NCBI GenBank assembly: GCA_964563135.1
Contig: CAZLWV010000020.1
Location: 1 to 64,000 of the forward strand
Source of the DNA: JAAYAY01 sp964563135
GTDB taxonomy: Bacteria; Planctomycetota; Planctomycetia; Pirellulales; Thermoguttaceae
Direction of reading: 5' to 3'
DNA length: 64,000 nt
Positions 16,181-24,675 of this stretch are shown here, piece after piece. Made by a program: the position numbers and the translations under genes. The notes beneath the pieces were generated by a model. That model had not been told where the DNA came from. It searched no databases and saw nothing but the letters and a program-made list of their open reading frames with translations. Each line of letters begins with the position of its first letter. Within the stretch, counting starts at the first letter, position 1.

Positions 16181-17425
16181 TCATTCTCCGGGCGCGCCGA
16201 TATCGATCACGTAAACCTGGCGAGAACCCTCGTGCACCGAGTTGAACCCCAGCATTTTGCCGTCGGGCCGCCAGCGGGGATGCAGATCGCAGCGCGAGTA
16301 CGTTTCGCGGTAGATCTCGGGCACGAAATAGGTGCCTAGCGGCAAGATAGCCTGGTCCGCCATGCGGACCACCATCAGCTTGCGTTCCCCCAGCTTGTCC
16401 GGATAGGTGTCGGTCGCCATCCACCGGCCGTCGTTTGAAAAGACACCGTGCCCATCGAAATCGAGCACCCCGCGGCCGACTCGCGTGTAGTCCGACTTGC
16501 CGGCCGTGAACAGCACGTGGGTGTAGACCGCGTCCTTGTACTTGGCCGTCACCATCAGGCGGTCGCCGTCCAGCCAATTGAAGTGCGAGCCGCCCCAGCC
16601 GTCCGGAAAGCACCGCTGGACGTTGCTCCCGTCGCGGTTGCAGGTAAACGCCGTCGTTTCCCACTTGCGCACCACCGCCTGCTCCGAGAGATTCTCCACC
16701 GAGCGCGCCAGCCAGAAGATCTTGGATCCGTCCCGGCTGAATACGGTGTGGCAGAAGTAGGCCAGCGCCTTGAGGTCCTTCACCTGCGGCATCCTGTCCT
16801 GGACCGAGGCGATCGATACGATCAGCTTCGCCTCGCCCGTCTCAAGGTTCACCAGCCACAGACCGTCGTCGACAGGCCAGGTTACGGCGCTGCGGGCGTC
16901 CTGTCCGCTGCCGCCGTAGCCGTAATCGGGGCGAGTCAGCCGCAGCCGGGCGTAGTTGATGCTCACCGCCCATTTGCCGTCCGGCGAAACGGCGCTCACC
17001 GGGGCCGACACGACCCGGCGCGTCTTGGTGGCCATGTCGAACACCACCGACGCGAACTTGCCGTCCACCAGGTCGTTGAAGACGAACTGCGTCTGCGGCG
17101 CCGTGGCCAGCCAATGGGCCATCGTCGCTTCCTGGAAGTTCCAGCAGCGAGTCTCGCTGAGCGGAACAAAGCGGTTGTTGTCCTGCGTGTCCACCACTCC
17201 GAGCGCCGCCACATCGCTCTCGGTGGCCAGGCGGCCCTTCACGTCCGTCTCCAGCACCGTGGCATAGCGCCCGTCAGCGCTCCATGCGTTGATGGCGTAG
17301 TAGCTTGCGAACAGGTGATCCTTGGGGCCGGACGTGATCGCCCGTGGCTCGGAATAGGTCGGAAAGTCCGCCGCAGTCCCAACCCCGGTTGCCATCGCCG
17401 CGATAAGTAGATAGAGACTTCTCAT
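16181..17425 (-). CDS. Exported beta-propeller protein (TolB/oligogalacturonate-lyase-like)
   Basis: 414 residues from the ATG at 17425, which has GGAG at a good distance; an ATG six codons earlier lacks one. A signal peptide is clear (MRSLYLLIAAMATGVGTAA). The mature part has repeated propeller strands: AINAWSADGRYATV, SAVSPDGKWAVSI, HTVFSRDGSKIFWLA, HGVFSNDGRWMATDT and HPRWRPDGKMLGFNS. The last element, followed by VYVIDI, is like WD40/PD40 and oligogalacturonate-lyase propellers. Enzymatic activity cannot be claimed. It is transcribed alone, convergent with the acetate kinase pair. Confidence 0.72.
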   Translation of the reverse strand: MRSLYLLIAAMATGVGTAADFPTYSEPRAITSGPKDHLFASYYAINAWSADGRYATVLETDVKGRLATESDVAALGVVDTQDNNRFVPLSETRCWNFQEATMAHWLATAPQTQFVFNDLVDGKFASVVFDMATKTRRVVSAPVSAVSPDGKWAVSINYARLRLTRPDYGYGGSGQDARSAVTWPVDDGLWLVNLETGEAKLIVSIASVQDRMPQVKDLKALAYFCHTVFSRDGSKIFWLARSVENLSEQAVVRKWETTAFTCNRDGSNVQRCFPDGWGGSHFNWLDGDRLMVTAKYKDAVYTHVLFTAGKSDYTRVGRGVLDFDGHGVFSNDGRWMATDTYPDKLGERKLMVVRMADQAILPLGTYFVPEIYRETYSRCDLHPRWRPDGKMLGFNSVHEGSRQVYVIDIGAPGE

Positions 17426-17648
17426 GCCATGTACTCCGACCATTCTGGTTTGCAGTCCGCCTGGACCCGTTCCGGCTCGTTCGGTCCGTCATCTTACCAA
17501 GGCGTTCTTGACGCATCCAGCATCCAGGCATTTTTCGCTGTTCGGCAGCCGTTTGCGTCAAGGCCAACAACTACCCATTCGGTATGGCAGGCGGCAATAC
17601 CCTGCTGGGGAGTGAGAGGGCAATGGACATTTGTACTCGCAAGTCTGG

Positions 17649-20147
17649 CTAGTCTTCGTCAGCCGGCTCCATAGATGCTGTCACTTCCTCGGTGGACCGT
17701 CCGTTCCTGACCCGGAGGACGTGGTGTTCCTTGAGGCGGTACTTGCCCGACCAATCATGTGCGCCAACGTATTGCTGCTGCCCGGGATAGAGATAGAGCG
17801 TGGCTCGGCCATCCTTGTCTGACTTCGTCCCTTCGGTAAACACGCCTGAATGATTCTCTGTCCACCATGCTGCGGCAGAGATGCCCTCCAGCGGCGCACC
17901 CGACGGGTCAACGATCCGCACCGGGACCACGGCTGGCGTTTCCAACGGGAGTTCGATATCGTTCAGGTCGCTGTCCTTCACGTCGACGTTGACGTGACCG
18001 ACGCCGCGGTCGGTCCGCAGGTTGAAGGGCAAATACGCGGTCAAGCGATGCTTACTCGGTTCCACCTTCGGCAAGACGAATCGCCCTTCGACATCGGTCA
18101 CGACCATCGGCGACCACTCCTGGAGATCCACACGGACCTTGAAACCATCAAGCTTGGAGAACGTTGGGGACGCCACAAGCCGGCCCGATACCTGGAAGAC
18201 GGGCAGTTTCTTGAGTGTGATCAAAGGCAGTTCGGTTACTTGCCCGGGCTTCAGTTCGACGGACTCGGTGAGCGTCGCCTCCGCCTCGCGCGGCTTCGTG
18301 CTGAGTGATAGCTTGACCACGCCAGGTGGCAGCCGAGTCAGTTCAAATCCTCCCGCCGCATCAACCACAACAACCCTGTTCGATGTCACCCCGTCCGCGT
18401 AGTCCAGTCGGCACATGAGTTTCCCCTTCGAGTCCGATGCCGGGAGTCCTTCACCGCCGATCTTTCCCCGGATGCTCGACGCAGGGACCATGGTGATCCG
18501 CAAGTTGCCGATGGGCTTGCCCACCACAGGGAGTACATCGCGGAATCCCTCGCATTCCAATTGGCCCGTCCCATGATCGAATCCGCGCACGTACTGAACC
18601 GCGCTGCCGCCGGCCCCCAACACGCATGCGAACGGCTGCAGGGGGGGAGCGTTGGCCGGAGACAAGTAAAGGATGGCCCAGCCATCCTTGTCGGACTGGG
18701 TCCCTTCGGTCCAAAATCCGTCGCCATTCTTGGTCCAGGTGGCGCCGGCCGTGATCCCCTCCAACGGCGCGCCGGCAGCATCGATGAACTGAACTCGCAC
18801 TTCAACCAGCGTTTCGAGCTGAATCTGAACCCCGGTCAAGGGTTCGCGGGGNNNNNNNNNNACCTCGGTCTGGCCGATTCCTCGGTCGCCACGGAGGTTG
18901 GTGGGCATATAGGCCGTCAGCCGGTGCTTGCCGGGCGAGACGTTGGGAAAGCGGAAATTCCCCTCCGCGTCGGCCTCGACCATGTTGCCCCAATCGAAAT
19001 CAAGGCGGACGGGAATGCCCTTCAGTCCCATCGTGTTCTTCGATGCCAACAACTTGCCGGCGATGCTGACCTCCTGACCGATCATAAGGTCAGGCCCCGT
19101 CACACTGGCCCCATCCTTGGCAGTGATCGTGTACCATGGGACTTCGGTAAGGCTCAGCGTGGGATTGGCCCTCGCGTAGACAGTCGTCTTCAGCAACTCA
19201 GGTGCTGGTTCGCTGGAGTTCTTCCTTCGAAAGAACGCTTTGATCACTTGATCCCCAGGTAGTCCCTTCAGTTCATATTTCCCCTGCCCGTCCGTGCGGG
19301 TCGTGGCGAGCCGATTGGTCCATGTATCGTAGATCGAGACTTCGCAGTCCGGCACGGGTTTCTCTTGGATGTTGAGCACGCGGCCCGCGACCGTTCCGCC
19401 CCGGTGAATCGTAAGCGTTCCGAGATCGTCCTTGGCGAGCAAATCCCAGCAGAACGCGGTTCCGTAGTCCTCCTTGGTGATCCGCAGCCAGGGATCCGGA
19501 GAGATAACCTCCTCCCTATCGGTGCTGATCCACACCTCAAAACCGCCGTCATCGCCCGTCTTCGCTCGGCCCAAGCTGTCGAAGTGGCTCCAGTCTCCGT
19601 TCCAACCGTTTTGAACGCGGACAACGGCTCCGTCGATGGGCTTCCCCTCTTCATCAATCACCTTACCGTGCAAACGCTTGCCGGGCTTCAGCGCAAGATC
19701 AACCCCGGTGAGTTCCGCGTGATCACGCGAGACATTTCCGGGCACGTAGAGCGGCCTGGTCTCGTAGCCATCTGCGCCGGCGTAAATGCAGACACTGTCT
19801 TTGTGTGCGTTGGGACCACTGGTGCTCAGTGGTGTCACGAAACGCAGCATGTACGTGCCATGATCGTCGCACCGGACTTCCTGGTAGGGCAGTTTTGACA
19901 TGCGATCGGGGCCTTTCTGATATCTCCACACAAAGATGTGGCCTCGCACCGACGCACCGGAAATGGGTTGCTTGGTACGCGCATCGATGATCTTGCCCGA
20001 GACGGTGACCGTGACCGGGGAATCGTCCGCCGGGTCAGCGACTGAGAAACGCACTGATACCGCCCGTGGCTCCCCTGCCGCCGCAGAACTGCAAATCGCG
20101 ACCAATAGCAGAATCACGCCCACGGCTCTGCAAATGCTGGATAACAT
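17649..20147 (-). CDS. Large exported protein with carboxypeptidase-regulatory-like (Ig-fold) modules
   Basis: About 832 residues, with a 10-base N run at codons ~429-432. A signal peptide (residues 1-24) is followed by Ig-like/carboxypeptidase-regulatory modules: VSGKIIDARTKQPISGASVRG, LHGKVIDEEGKPIDGAVVRV and VAGRVLNIQEKPVPDCEVSI. A longer unit occurs twice, near 357-500 and 647-790. Both carry KHRLTAY(M/L)P, NLR(G/T)DRG(I/V)G, GAPLEGI and TEGT(Q/K)SDKDG. It is the third gene of the sigma-FecR operon, 13 bases after FecR, so the sigma pair may control it. It is probably a periplasmic or surface protein. No catalytic motif is visible. Confidence 0.78.
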   Translation of the reverse strand: MLSSICRAVGVILLLVAICSSAAAGEPRAVSVRFSVADPADDSPVTVTVSGKIIDARTKQPISGASVRGHIFVWRYQKGPDRMSKLPYQEVRCDDHGTYMLRFVTPLSTSGPNAHKDSVCIYAGADGYETRPLYVPGNVSRDHAELTGVDLALKPGKRLHGKVIDEEGKPIDGAVVRVQNGWNGDWSHFDSLGRAKTGDDGGFEVWISTDREEVISPDPWLRITKEDYGTAFCWDLLAKDDLGTLTIHRGGTVAGRVLNIQEKPVPDCEVSIYDTWTNRLATTRTDGQGKYELKGLPGDQVIKAFFRRKNSSEPAPELLKTTVYARANPTLSLTEVPWYTITAKDGASVTGPDLMIGQEVSIAGKLLASKNTMGLKGIPVRLDFDWGNMVEADAEGNFRFPNVSPGKHRLTAYMPTNLRGDRGIGQTEXXXXPREPLTGVQIQLETLVEVRVQFIDAAGAPLEGITAGATWTKNGDGFWTEGTQSDKDGWAILYLSPANAPPLQPFACVLGAGGSAVQYVRGFDHGTGQLECEGFRDVLPVVGKPIGNLRITMVPASSIRGKIGGEGLPASDSKGKLMCRLDYADGVTSNRVVVVDAAGGFELTRLPPGVVKLSLSTKPREAEATLTESVELKPGQVTELPLITLKKLPVFQVSGRLVASPTFSKLDGFKVRVDLQEWSPMVVTDVEGRFVLPKVEPSKHRLTAYLPFNLRTDRGVGHVNVDVKDSDLNDIELPLETPAVVPVRIVDPSGAPLEGISAAAWWTENHSGVFTEGTKSDKDGRATLYLYPGQQQYVGAHDWSGKYRLKEHHVLRVRNGRSTEEVTASMEPADED
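18852..18861. other. Assembly gap (10 N) inside a gene
   Basis: The run of 10 N interrupts the first copy of the internal duplication of the large exported protein. The frame is open on both sides. Comparison with the second copy suggests that little sequence is missing. Confidence 0.95.
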
Positions 20148-20160
20148 AAAGGTCTCCTTT

Positions 20161-21522
20161 TCACTGAGGGGGCACCTGACGTACCACCCGGGGCAACTCG
20201 CAAACTGAGGATAGAGTCAGCACGAACCGCGAGAGCGACCGCCGCACTTCAATCGGTTCGGGCACCATTTCCTCCACGTGGGCCGAAGAGGGGAGCCGCA
20301 GTTGCAGGAGTGACAGTTCCGCAGGCCGTGAGGCCGGACCGGAGAACTCGAATACACCCCCGCCAAGGGGGGCGAACAGCCCGCCCACGTTGCCGACTCG
20401 AACCACCAGCGTCCTGTGCTCGCCCGGCGGCAACGGATCTGCCGACCAGTCGACCCGCCATTGCTCGCGTTCGCGAACCACGGGAAACCGGGCGCCATCC
20501 AGACTGAAAACATCCAAGTCACCGTCGATTGCGTCGCACTCCAGGCGGCCCTCGTCGAGGGCAGTCGCGCCCGCGTTGGCAGTCTCGATCAACGACCAGA
20601 GCGTCGCCGAACCGTCACTGCTGAACTCGATGATCGCCGCCCCGCCAGGCTGGATCCCCACCTTCGCCGCCAGCGCGGCTGTCTGGTCGACCAACCGTGC
20701 CAACTCATTCACTTCGGAGGTTTGAGAGCGAGCAACCGGCGGCTCGCTTCCGGTAACAATGCCCTGCATGTTCGGCAGCAACACAACACGCTTCGCACCG
20801 GACGTGAGTTCGACACGGCCTGAGTGGACATCCACCCAAGTCTGCTTGCGGCCGTCCGACTTGGTAATCACCTGCACGTCCAACGTGGTCCCGACCACCG
20901 TGACCTGCGCCTGGGGTGTCCTGACGGTCACTGTTTTGTCCACGGGCTGCTTGGCAACCTCAAGGCTGATCCGTCCTTCGCCCAACAGAATCTCTTTTCC
21001 GCTGGGGCGAGCGTTGATTTGGAGGCGGGTGTGCGCCTGAAGGACAAGTTGTGATTGATCGGCCAGCAGCACTTCGGCGCGACTTCCCCAGGCCGTTCTC
21101 AGCCACTGGCCCGCGGTGACGCTTTCCCGGCCTGCCAGAGCGCGGGTGCTGACGCCGTTGGTAAGCGAGACCAGTCCCGATACGGCCCTGATTCGGGCGA
21201 CTTCCGTAGCTGCCAACGCGATTTCAGGTTGCGTTAGCCCAGGTCGTACCGGCGAGGTCGGCTTTTCCAGAACATTCGGCTGGATATAGACCGCGCCCAG
21301 TATTACGGCGGCGGCCGCCGCCGTAATCGAGGTCAAGGCCACGGCGACCGCTCGCCGTCTGGCAAGCCTGCGATGTTGACGGCGAACCTCCACGAGAACC
21401 GGCTGCATCAGCGACTCCGCCGCACCCTTCGGCAAACGGCCGGCCGAGGCGATCAAGCTCACGATGTTCCTTTCCAGGTTCATCTGCCGGCGTGGATCAG
21501 ATTCTGACGGAGAGGCGTTCAT
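20161..21522 (-). CDS. FecR-domain protein, putative membrane anti-sigma partner
   Basis: 453 residues from the ATG at 21522; ATGA overlaps the sigma factor stop (21519-21521), so translation is likely coupled. A cytoplasmic N-terminal ~57 residues is followed by one membrane helix (about 58-80) and a periplasmic FecR domain (about 133-250: AGQWLRTAWGSRAEVLLADQ, then VTVVGTTLDVQV and VHSGRVELT). The C-terminal ~200 residues are unassigned beta-rich sequence with a LEC...DLDV region and a jelly-roll-like end. In planctomycetes such FecR proteins are encoded beside ECF sigma factors and presumably hold them at the membrane. No TonB receptor lies nearby. Confidence 0.85.
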   Translation of the reverse strand: MNASPSESDPRRQMNLERNIVSLIASAGRLPKGAAESLMQPVLVEVRRQHRRLARRRAVAVALTSITAAAAAVILGAVYIQPNVLEKPTSPVRPGLTQPEIALAATEVARIRAVSGLVSLTNGVSTRALAGRESVTAGQWLRTAWGSRAEVLLADQSQLVLQAHTRLQINARPSGKEILLGEGRISLEVAKQPVDKTVTVRTPQAQVTVVGTTLDVQVITKSDGRKQTWVDVHSGRVELTSGAKRVVLLPNMQGIVTGSEPPVARSQTSEVNELARLVDQTAALAAKVGIQPGGAAIIEFSSDGSATLWSLIETANAGATALDEGRLECDAIDGDLDVFSLDGARFPVVREREQWRVDWSADPLPPGEHRTLVVRVGNVGGLFAPLGGGVFEFSGPASRPAELSLLQLRLPSSAHVEEMVPEPIEVRRSLSRFVLTLSSVCELPRVVRQVPPQ

Positions 21523-22133
21523 TTCTGGATATCGGCGATAGTCAGCTTGACGGCAGCCGCCTTGGCGACCAGTAGCTTGCGAAACGATTCCCTGGCCCTC
21601 GACAAGAGCGATTCGACGGCCTTCTCGGACATACCCAGCTTTTCGGCAATCTCGGTAACCTTGAGTCCCTCTTGGTACTTCATTACCAAGACCTGTCGTT
21701 GCCGCGACGGCAACTCCAGCAGGCAAACGGCCACCATGGTTTGCGTATCGCGACGCGCCAGCAGTTCCTCCGGCAGCGGCTGGCGGTCCAGACAATCCAC
21801 GATCTCCGCCAGCGGCCCCTGGTCAGCGTCGGAACCGAATTTCCCAGCCAGTGTGCGCGACTCAAATTGGAGGTACGTGCGGGCCTCATTGGCCGCAATC
21901 GCCTTGAGCCAGTCCACGAGGCGACCCCGCGATGCATCAAACGTGCGCATCGACCGGACACAGCGAACAAAGGTGCTCTGTACGATTTCGTCCGTCTTCT
22001 GTGCATCGCAGCCGAAGCGGAGTTGTACACTCCCAGCCAGCACCGCCCAAAACTCGGCGCAAAACCTCCTCCAAGCGTCGTCGTCGCATCGCAACAACTG
22101 CCGAACCAGTGAGTCTTCTTCGGCTCTATCCAT
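21519..22133 (-). CDS. ECF-type RNA polymerase sigma factor (planctomycete type)
   Basis: 204 residues. The sigma-2 region (DEIVQSTFVRCVRSMRTFD, then RLVDWLKAIAANEARTYLQF) covers about residues 45-92. The sigma-4 region (LPSRQRQVLVMKYQEG, then TEIAEKLGMSEKAVESLLSRARESFR) covers about 137-185, with a normal HTH. A short C-terminal tail follows. The stop overlaps the FecR start (ATGA). The operon sigma - FecR - carboxypeptidase-regulatory-like protein resembles the many signalling units of planctomycetes. Its target promoters cannot be deduced here. Confidence 0.92.
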   Translation of the reverse strand: MDRAEEDSLVRQLLRCDDDAWRRFCAEFWAVLAGSVQLRFGCDAQKTDEIVQSTFVRCVRSMRTFDASRGRLVDWLKAIAANEARTYLQFESRTLAGKFGSDADQGPLAEIVDCLDRQPLPEELLARRDTQTMVAVCLLELPSRQRQVLVMKYQEGLKVTEIAEKLGMSEKAVESLLSRARESFRKLLVAKAAAVKLTIADIQK

Positions 22134-22521
22134 GAAGCGTCGCAGGTACGATGTTTGGCCTTTCTACCTCTCATACAGCCCGTACCCCCAGAATCCTTCG
22201 CACAAGATCTGAGGGATGAGCGTGCCGAGGAGAAGAATCGCCAACCGCTAGAGACGGGTATCCTAGCTCTTATTGGTGTTCAGGAATGCAATGCCGCCGT
22301 GATTCAGGGCCGGACGCCACGAAATCCGGGCTCCCGTTGGTCGCCCTTCCGGCATAACTTACCTGAGACGCCTTCCCCGGCAAGGCCGACGTCCCTGCGC
22401 CCGTGATCGTCAGGCCGGCCCGGTCTCCCTGGGCAGCCCGTCTTTCGCCACCGTTGACCCGCTCCGGCGGGCGCCTTACGCTGGTGCCATGCCAACCCTT
22501 CCTTTGGACCAGGGTGCCAGA
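22134..22521. other. Divergent intergenic region
   Basis: 388 bases between the sigma factor (minus) and the GH-A hydrolase (plus). No convincing gene, hairpin or promoter consensus was recognised. It must hold the promoters for both directions, including any ECF autoregulatory promoter. Confidence 0.6.
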
Positions 22522-24663
22522 ATGAATGCCTCGCGTCGCCAGATACTCACTCTCGCCGTGGTGATTCCGGTCGTCTCCGCCGCTGTTGCCAGGGGGGCCG
22601 ACGTCGACCTGAAACCCTACCAGATCGACTGGTCGAAGACCGGCCAATCCGCTGTCGACATGTCAGGTTTTCTCCAATCGCCGGCAGGCCGGGATGGCTT
22701 CGTCCGTGTCGAGGGTCAGCGGCTGGTCAAGCCCGACGGGAGTCGCCTGCGGATCTGGGGCGTCAACCTCACCGGCCCGGAGTGCTTCCCCCCGAAGGAA
22801 CTGGCCCCGGCAATCGCCAGCGACCTGGCGCGGTTTGGAGTGAACTGCGTGCGGTTCCACCACATGGATGGTCCCTGGAGCCCTCTGTTCGACAAGAGCC
22901 GCAACGACAGTGCCGAGTTCGACCCCGAGGCCCTCGACCGGCTCGACTTCTTCATTGCCGAGCTGAAGAACCGGGGAATCTACAGCAACCTGAACCTGAA
23001 CGTCTCGCGGCAGTACAAGCCGGGCGACGGTGTTCGCGACGCCGACTTGTTGGGCTATGGCAAGTCGGCAACGTACTTCAATCCGCGGCTCATCGAGCTG
23101 CAGCACGACTTCGCCCGCAAGCTTCTCACGCACCGCAACCCTTTCACCCAGAACGAGTATCGTGCCGAACCGGCAGTCGCCACCGTCGAGATGGTCAACG
23201 AAAACTCAGTCCTCGAAGGCTGGGTTGGCCGGCGTCTGGTCGGCAAGGATACGACGGAGGAGAGCCCCACCTGGCGACCGATTCCCGTGTCCTACGCCGA
23301 GGAACTCACCGATCAGTACAACCAGTGGCTGGAGAAGAACGTCTCGGCTGGAGATCTGGCCGAGATCCGCCGCGAGGCGGGCGCCCGGCGGGTCGAGCGG
23401 CTCGCGCCGTCCCAGTTTGCCGATGCCTCGAAGCTCCGCTTCGCGACCGAGGCCCGTTTCTACATGGAACTGGAGCGGAGCTTCTACGCGGGGATGAAGC
23501 GGCTCCTCCGCGATGAATTGGGTGTCAAGGCGCCGCTGGTGGGTACGGCCGATCATAACGACGGCTACTGCGGCTACGCCCACGTCGAGAGCAACATGGT
23601 GTTCGATTTCATTGACGGCCACGGCTACTGGCAGCACCCTCGCACCGGCAGCGACTTCTGGATCGCCAATACCCCGATGGTCAACGATCCGCTGGATTCG
23701 ACCATCACCCAGTTCGCCCGTACGCCTGTAGCGGGCCTCCCGTACACGATCTCCGAGACAAACCACCCCTATCCGGCCGAGTATGCCTGCGAAGGAATCC
23801 CGATCCTGACGGCCTATGCCCTGCTGCATGACTGGGATGGCATCTACTGGTTCACCTATGGCAAGGGTCGGATGCAGGAACCGGACAAGGGCTGGCGGAG
23901 CTCGTTTGATTTCTCCAACGATCCGGTCAAAATGACCCATCTGGCTGCCTGCGCCGCCATGTTCCACCGCCACGACGTGGAGACTGCCAAGGAGGCGATC
24001 CTGCGGGTGTACGGCGAAGACGAGATGATTGAGCGGCTTCGCATGGACCGCAAGGAGCGGCCGTTCTTTGATCCGGCCTTCCCACGCGATGCGGCCCTCC
24101 GGCACGCCACGCGTTGGACGACCGCAGGACAGCCATCGGCCTACCCCGCCGCCGCACCGCTCGGCCGGATCGAGGCCGACACGGCCCAGCTTGGTTGGTA
24201 TGGTGCCGACGTCGGCAGGGGACTCGTCAAGGTCGACACACCGTGCACCCAGGCACTGGTAGGCTTCGTCCGCGACGGTGATGCGAAGACGTCAAACCTG
24301 GCAGCCGACATCGACAACGAGTTTTCGGCGGTCTATCTCACGTCGCTCGACGGCCAGGCGATTGCCGAGGCCGGCCGGCTGTTGCTCACAACCACGGCCC
24401 GTGCAGCCCTGACCGGCTTTGAGTGGAACTCCAATCGCAAGACCGTCAAGAGCTGGGGTCGCGCCCCGACGGTGATTGAGCCGGTGACCGGCAGCGTCAC
24501 GCTTTCCGGTCTTGCCGGCGCCAAGACGGTCGAGATCACCCCCCTGGCCGCCGAGGGCCGCCCCTTGAGCCCGCCAAGGAAGATCGATGTCGCCAATTCC
24601 GACTGCCGCCTCCTTGTCGGTGAAGAGGTGACGACATGGTACCAGATCGAGGTCCAGCGTTAA
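22522..24663 (+). CDS. Exported clan GH-A glycoside hydrolase (GH5-like)
   Basis: 713 residues from the ATG at 22522. The leader MNASRRQILTLAVVIPVV has a weak twin-arginine and a cleavable hydrophobic stretch. The TIM barrel begins LRIWGVNLTGPECF and ARFGVNCVRFHHMD, typical of cellulase-like barrels. The acid/base candidate is E227 (TVEMVNENS) and the nucleophile candidate E412 (YTISETNHPYP), an arrangement of GH-A retaining enzymes. The C-terminal ~200 residues form a beta-sandwich (GLVKVDTPCTQALVG, TGSVTLSGLAG). Substrate unknown. The stop nearly abuts the next gene (12 bases), so these two are co-transcribed. Confidence 0.8.
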   Translation: MNASRRQILTLAVVIPVVSAAVARGADVDLKPYQIDWSKTGQSAVDMSGFLQSPAGRDGFVRVEGQRLVKPDGSRLRIWGVNLTGPECFPPKELAPAIASDLARFGVNCVRFHHMDGPWSPLFDKSRNDSAEFDPEALDRLDFFIAELKNRGIYSNLNLNVSRQYKPGDGVRDADLLGYGKSATYFNPRLIELQHDFARKLLTHRNPFTQNEYRAEPAVATVEMVNENSVLEGWVGRRLVGKDTTEESPTWRPIPVSYAEELTDQYNQWLEKNVSAGDLAEIRREAGARRVERLAPSQFADASKLRFATEARFYMELERSFYAGMKRLLRDELGVKAPLVGTADHNDGYCGYAHVESNMVFDFIDGHGYWQHPRTGSDFWIANTPMVNDPLDSTITQFARTPVAGLPYTISETNHPYPAEYACEGIPILTAYALLHDWDGIYWFTYGKGRMQEPDKGWRSSFDFSNDPVKMTHLAACAAMFHRHDVETAKEAILRVYGEDEMIERLRMDRKERPFFDPAFPRDAALRHATRWTTAGQPSAYPAAAPLGRIEADTAQLGWYGADVGRGLVKVDTPCTQALVGFVRDGDAKTSNLAADIDNEFSAVYLTSLDGQAIAEAGRLLLTTTARAALTGFEWNSNRKTVKSWGRAPTVIEPVTGSVTLSGLAGAKTVEITPLAAEGRPLSPPRKIDVANSDCRLLVGEEVTTWYQIEVQR

Positions 24664-24675
24664 GGAGCACAAATC

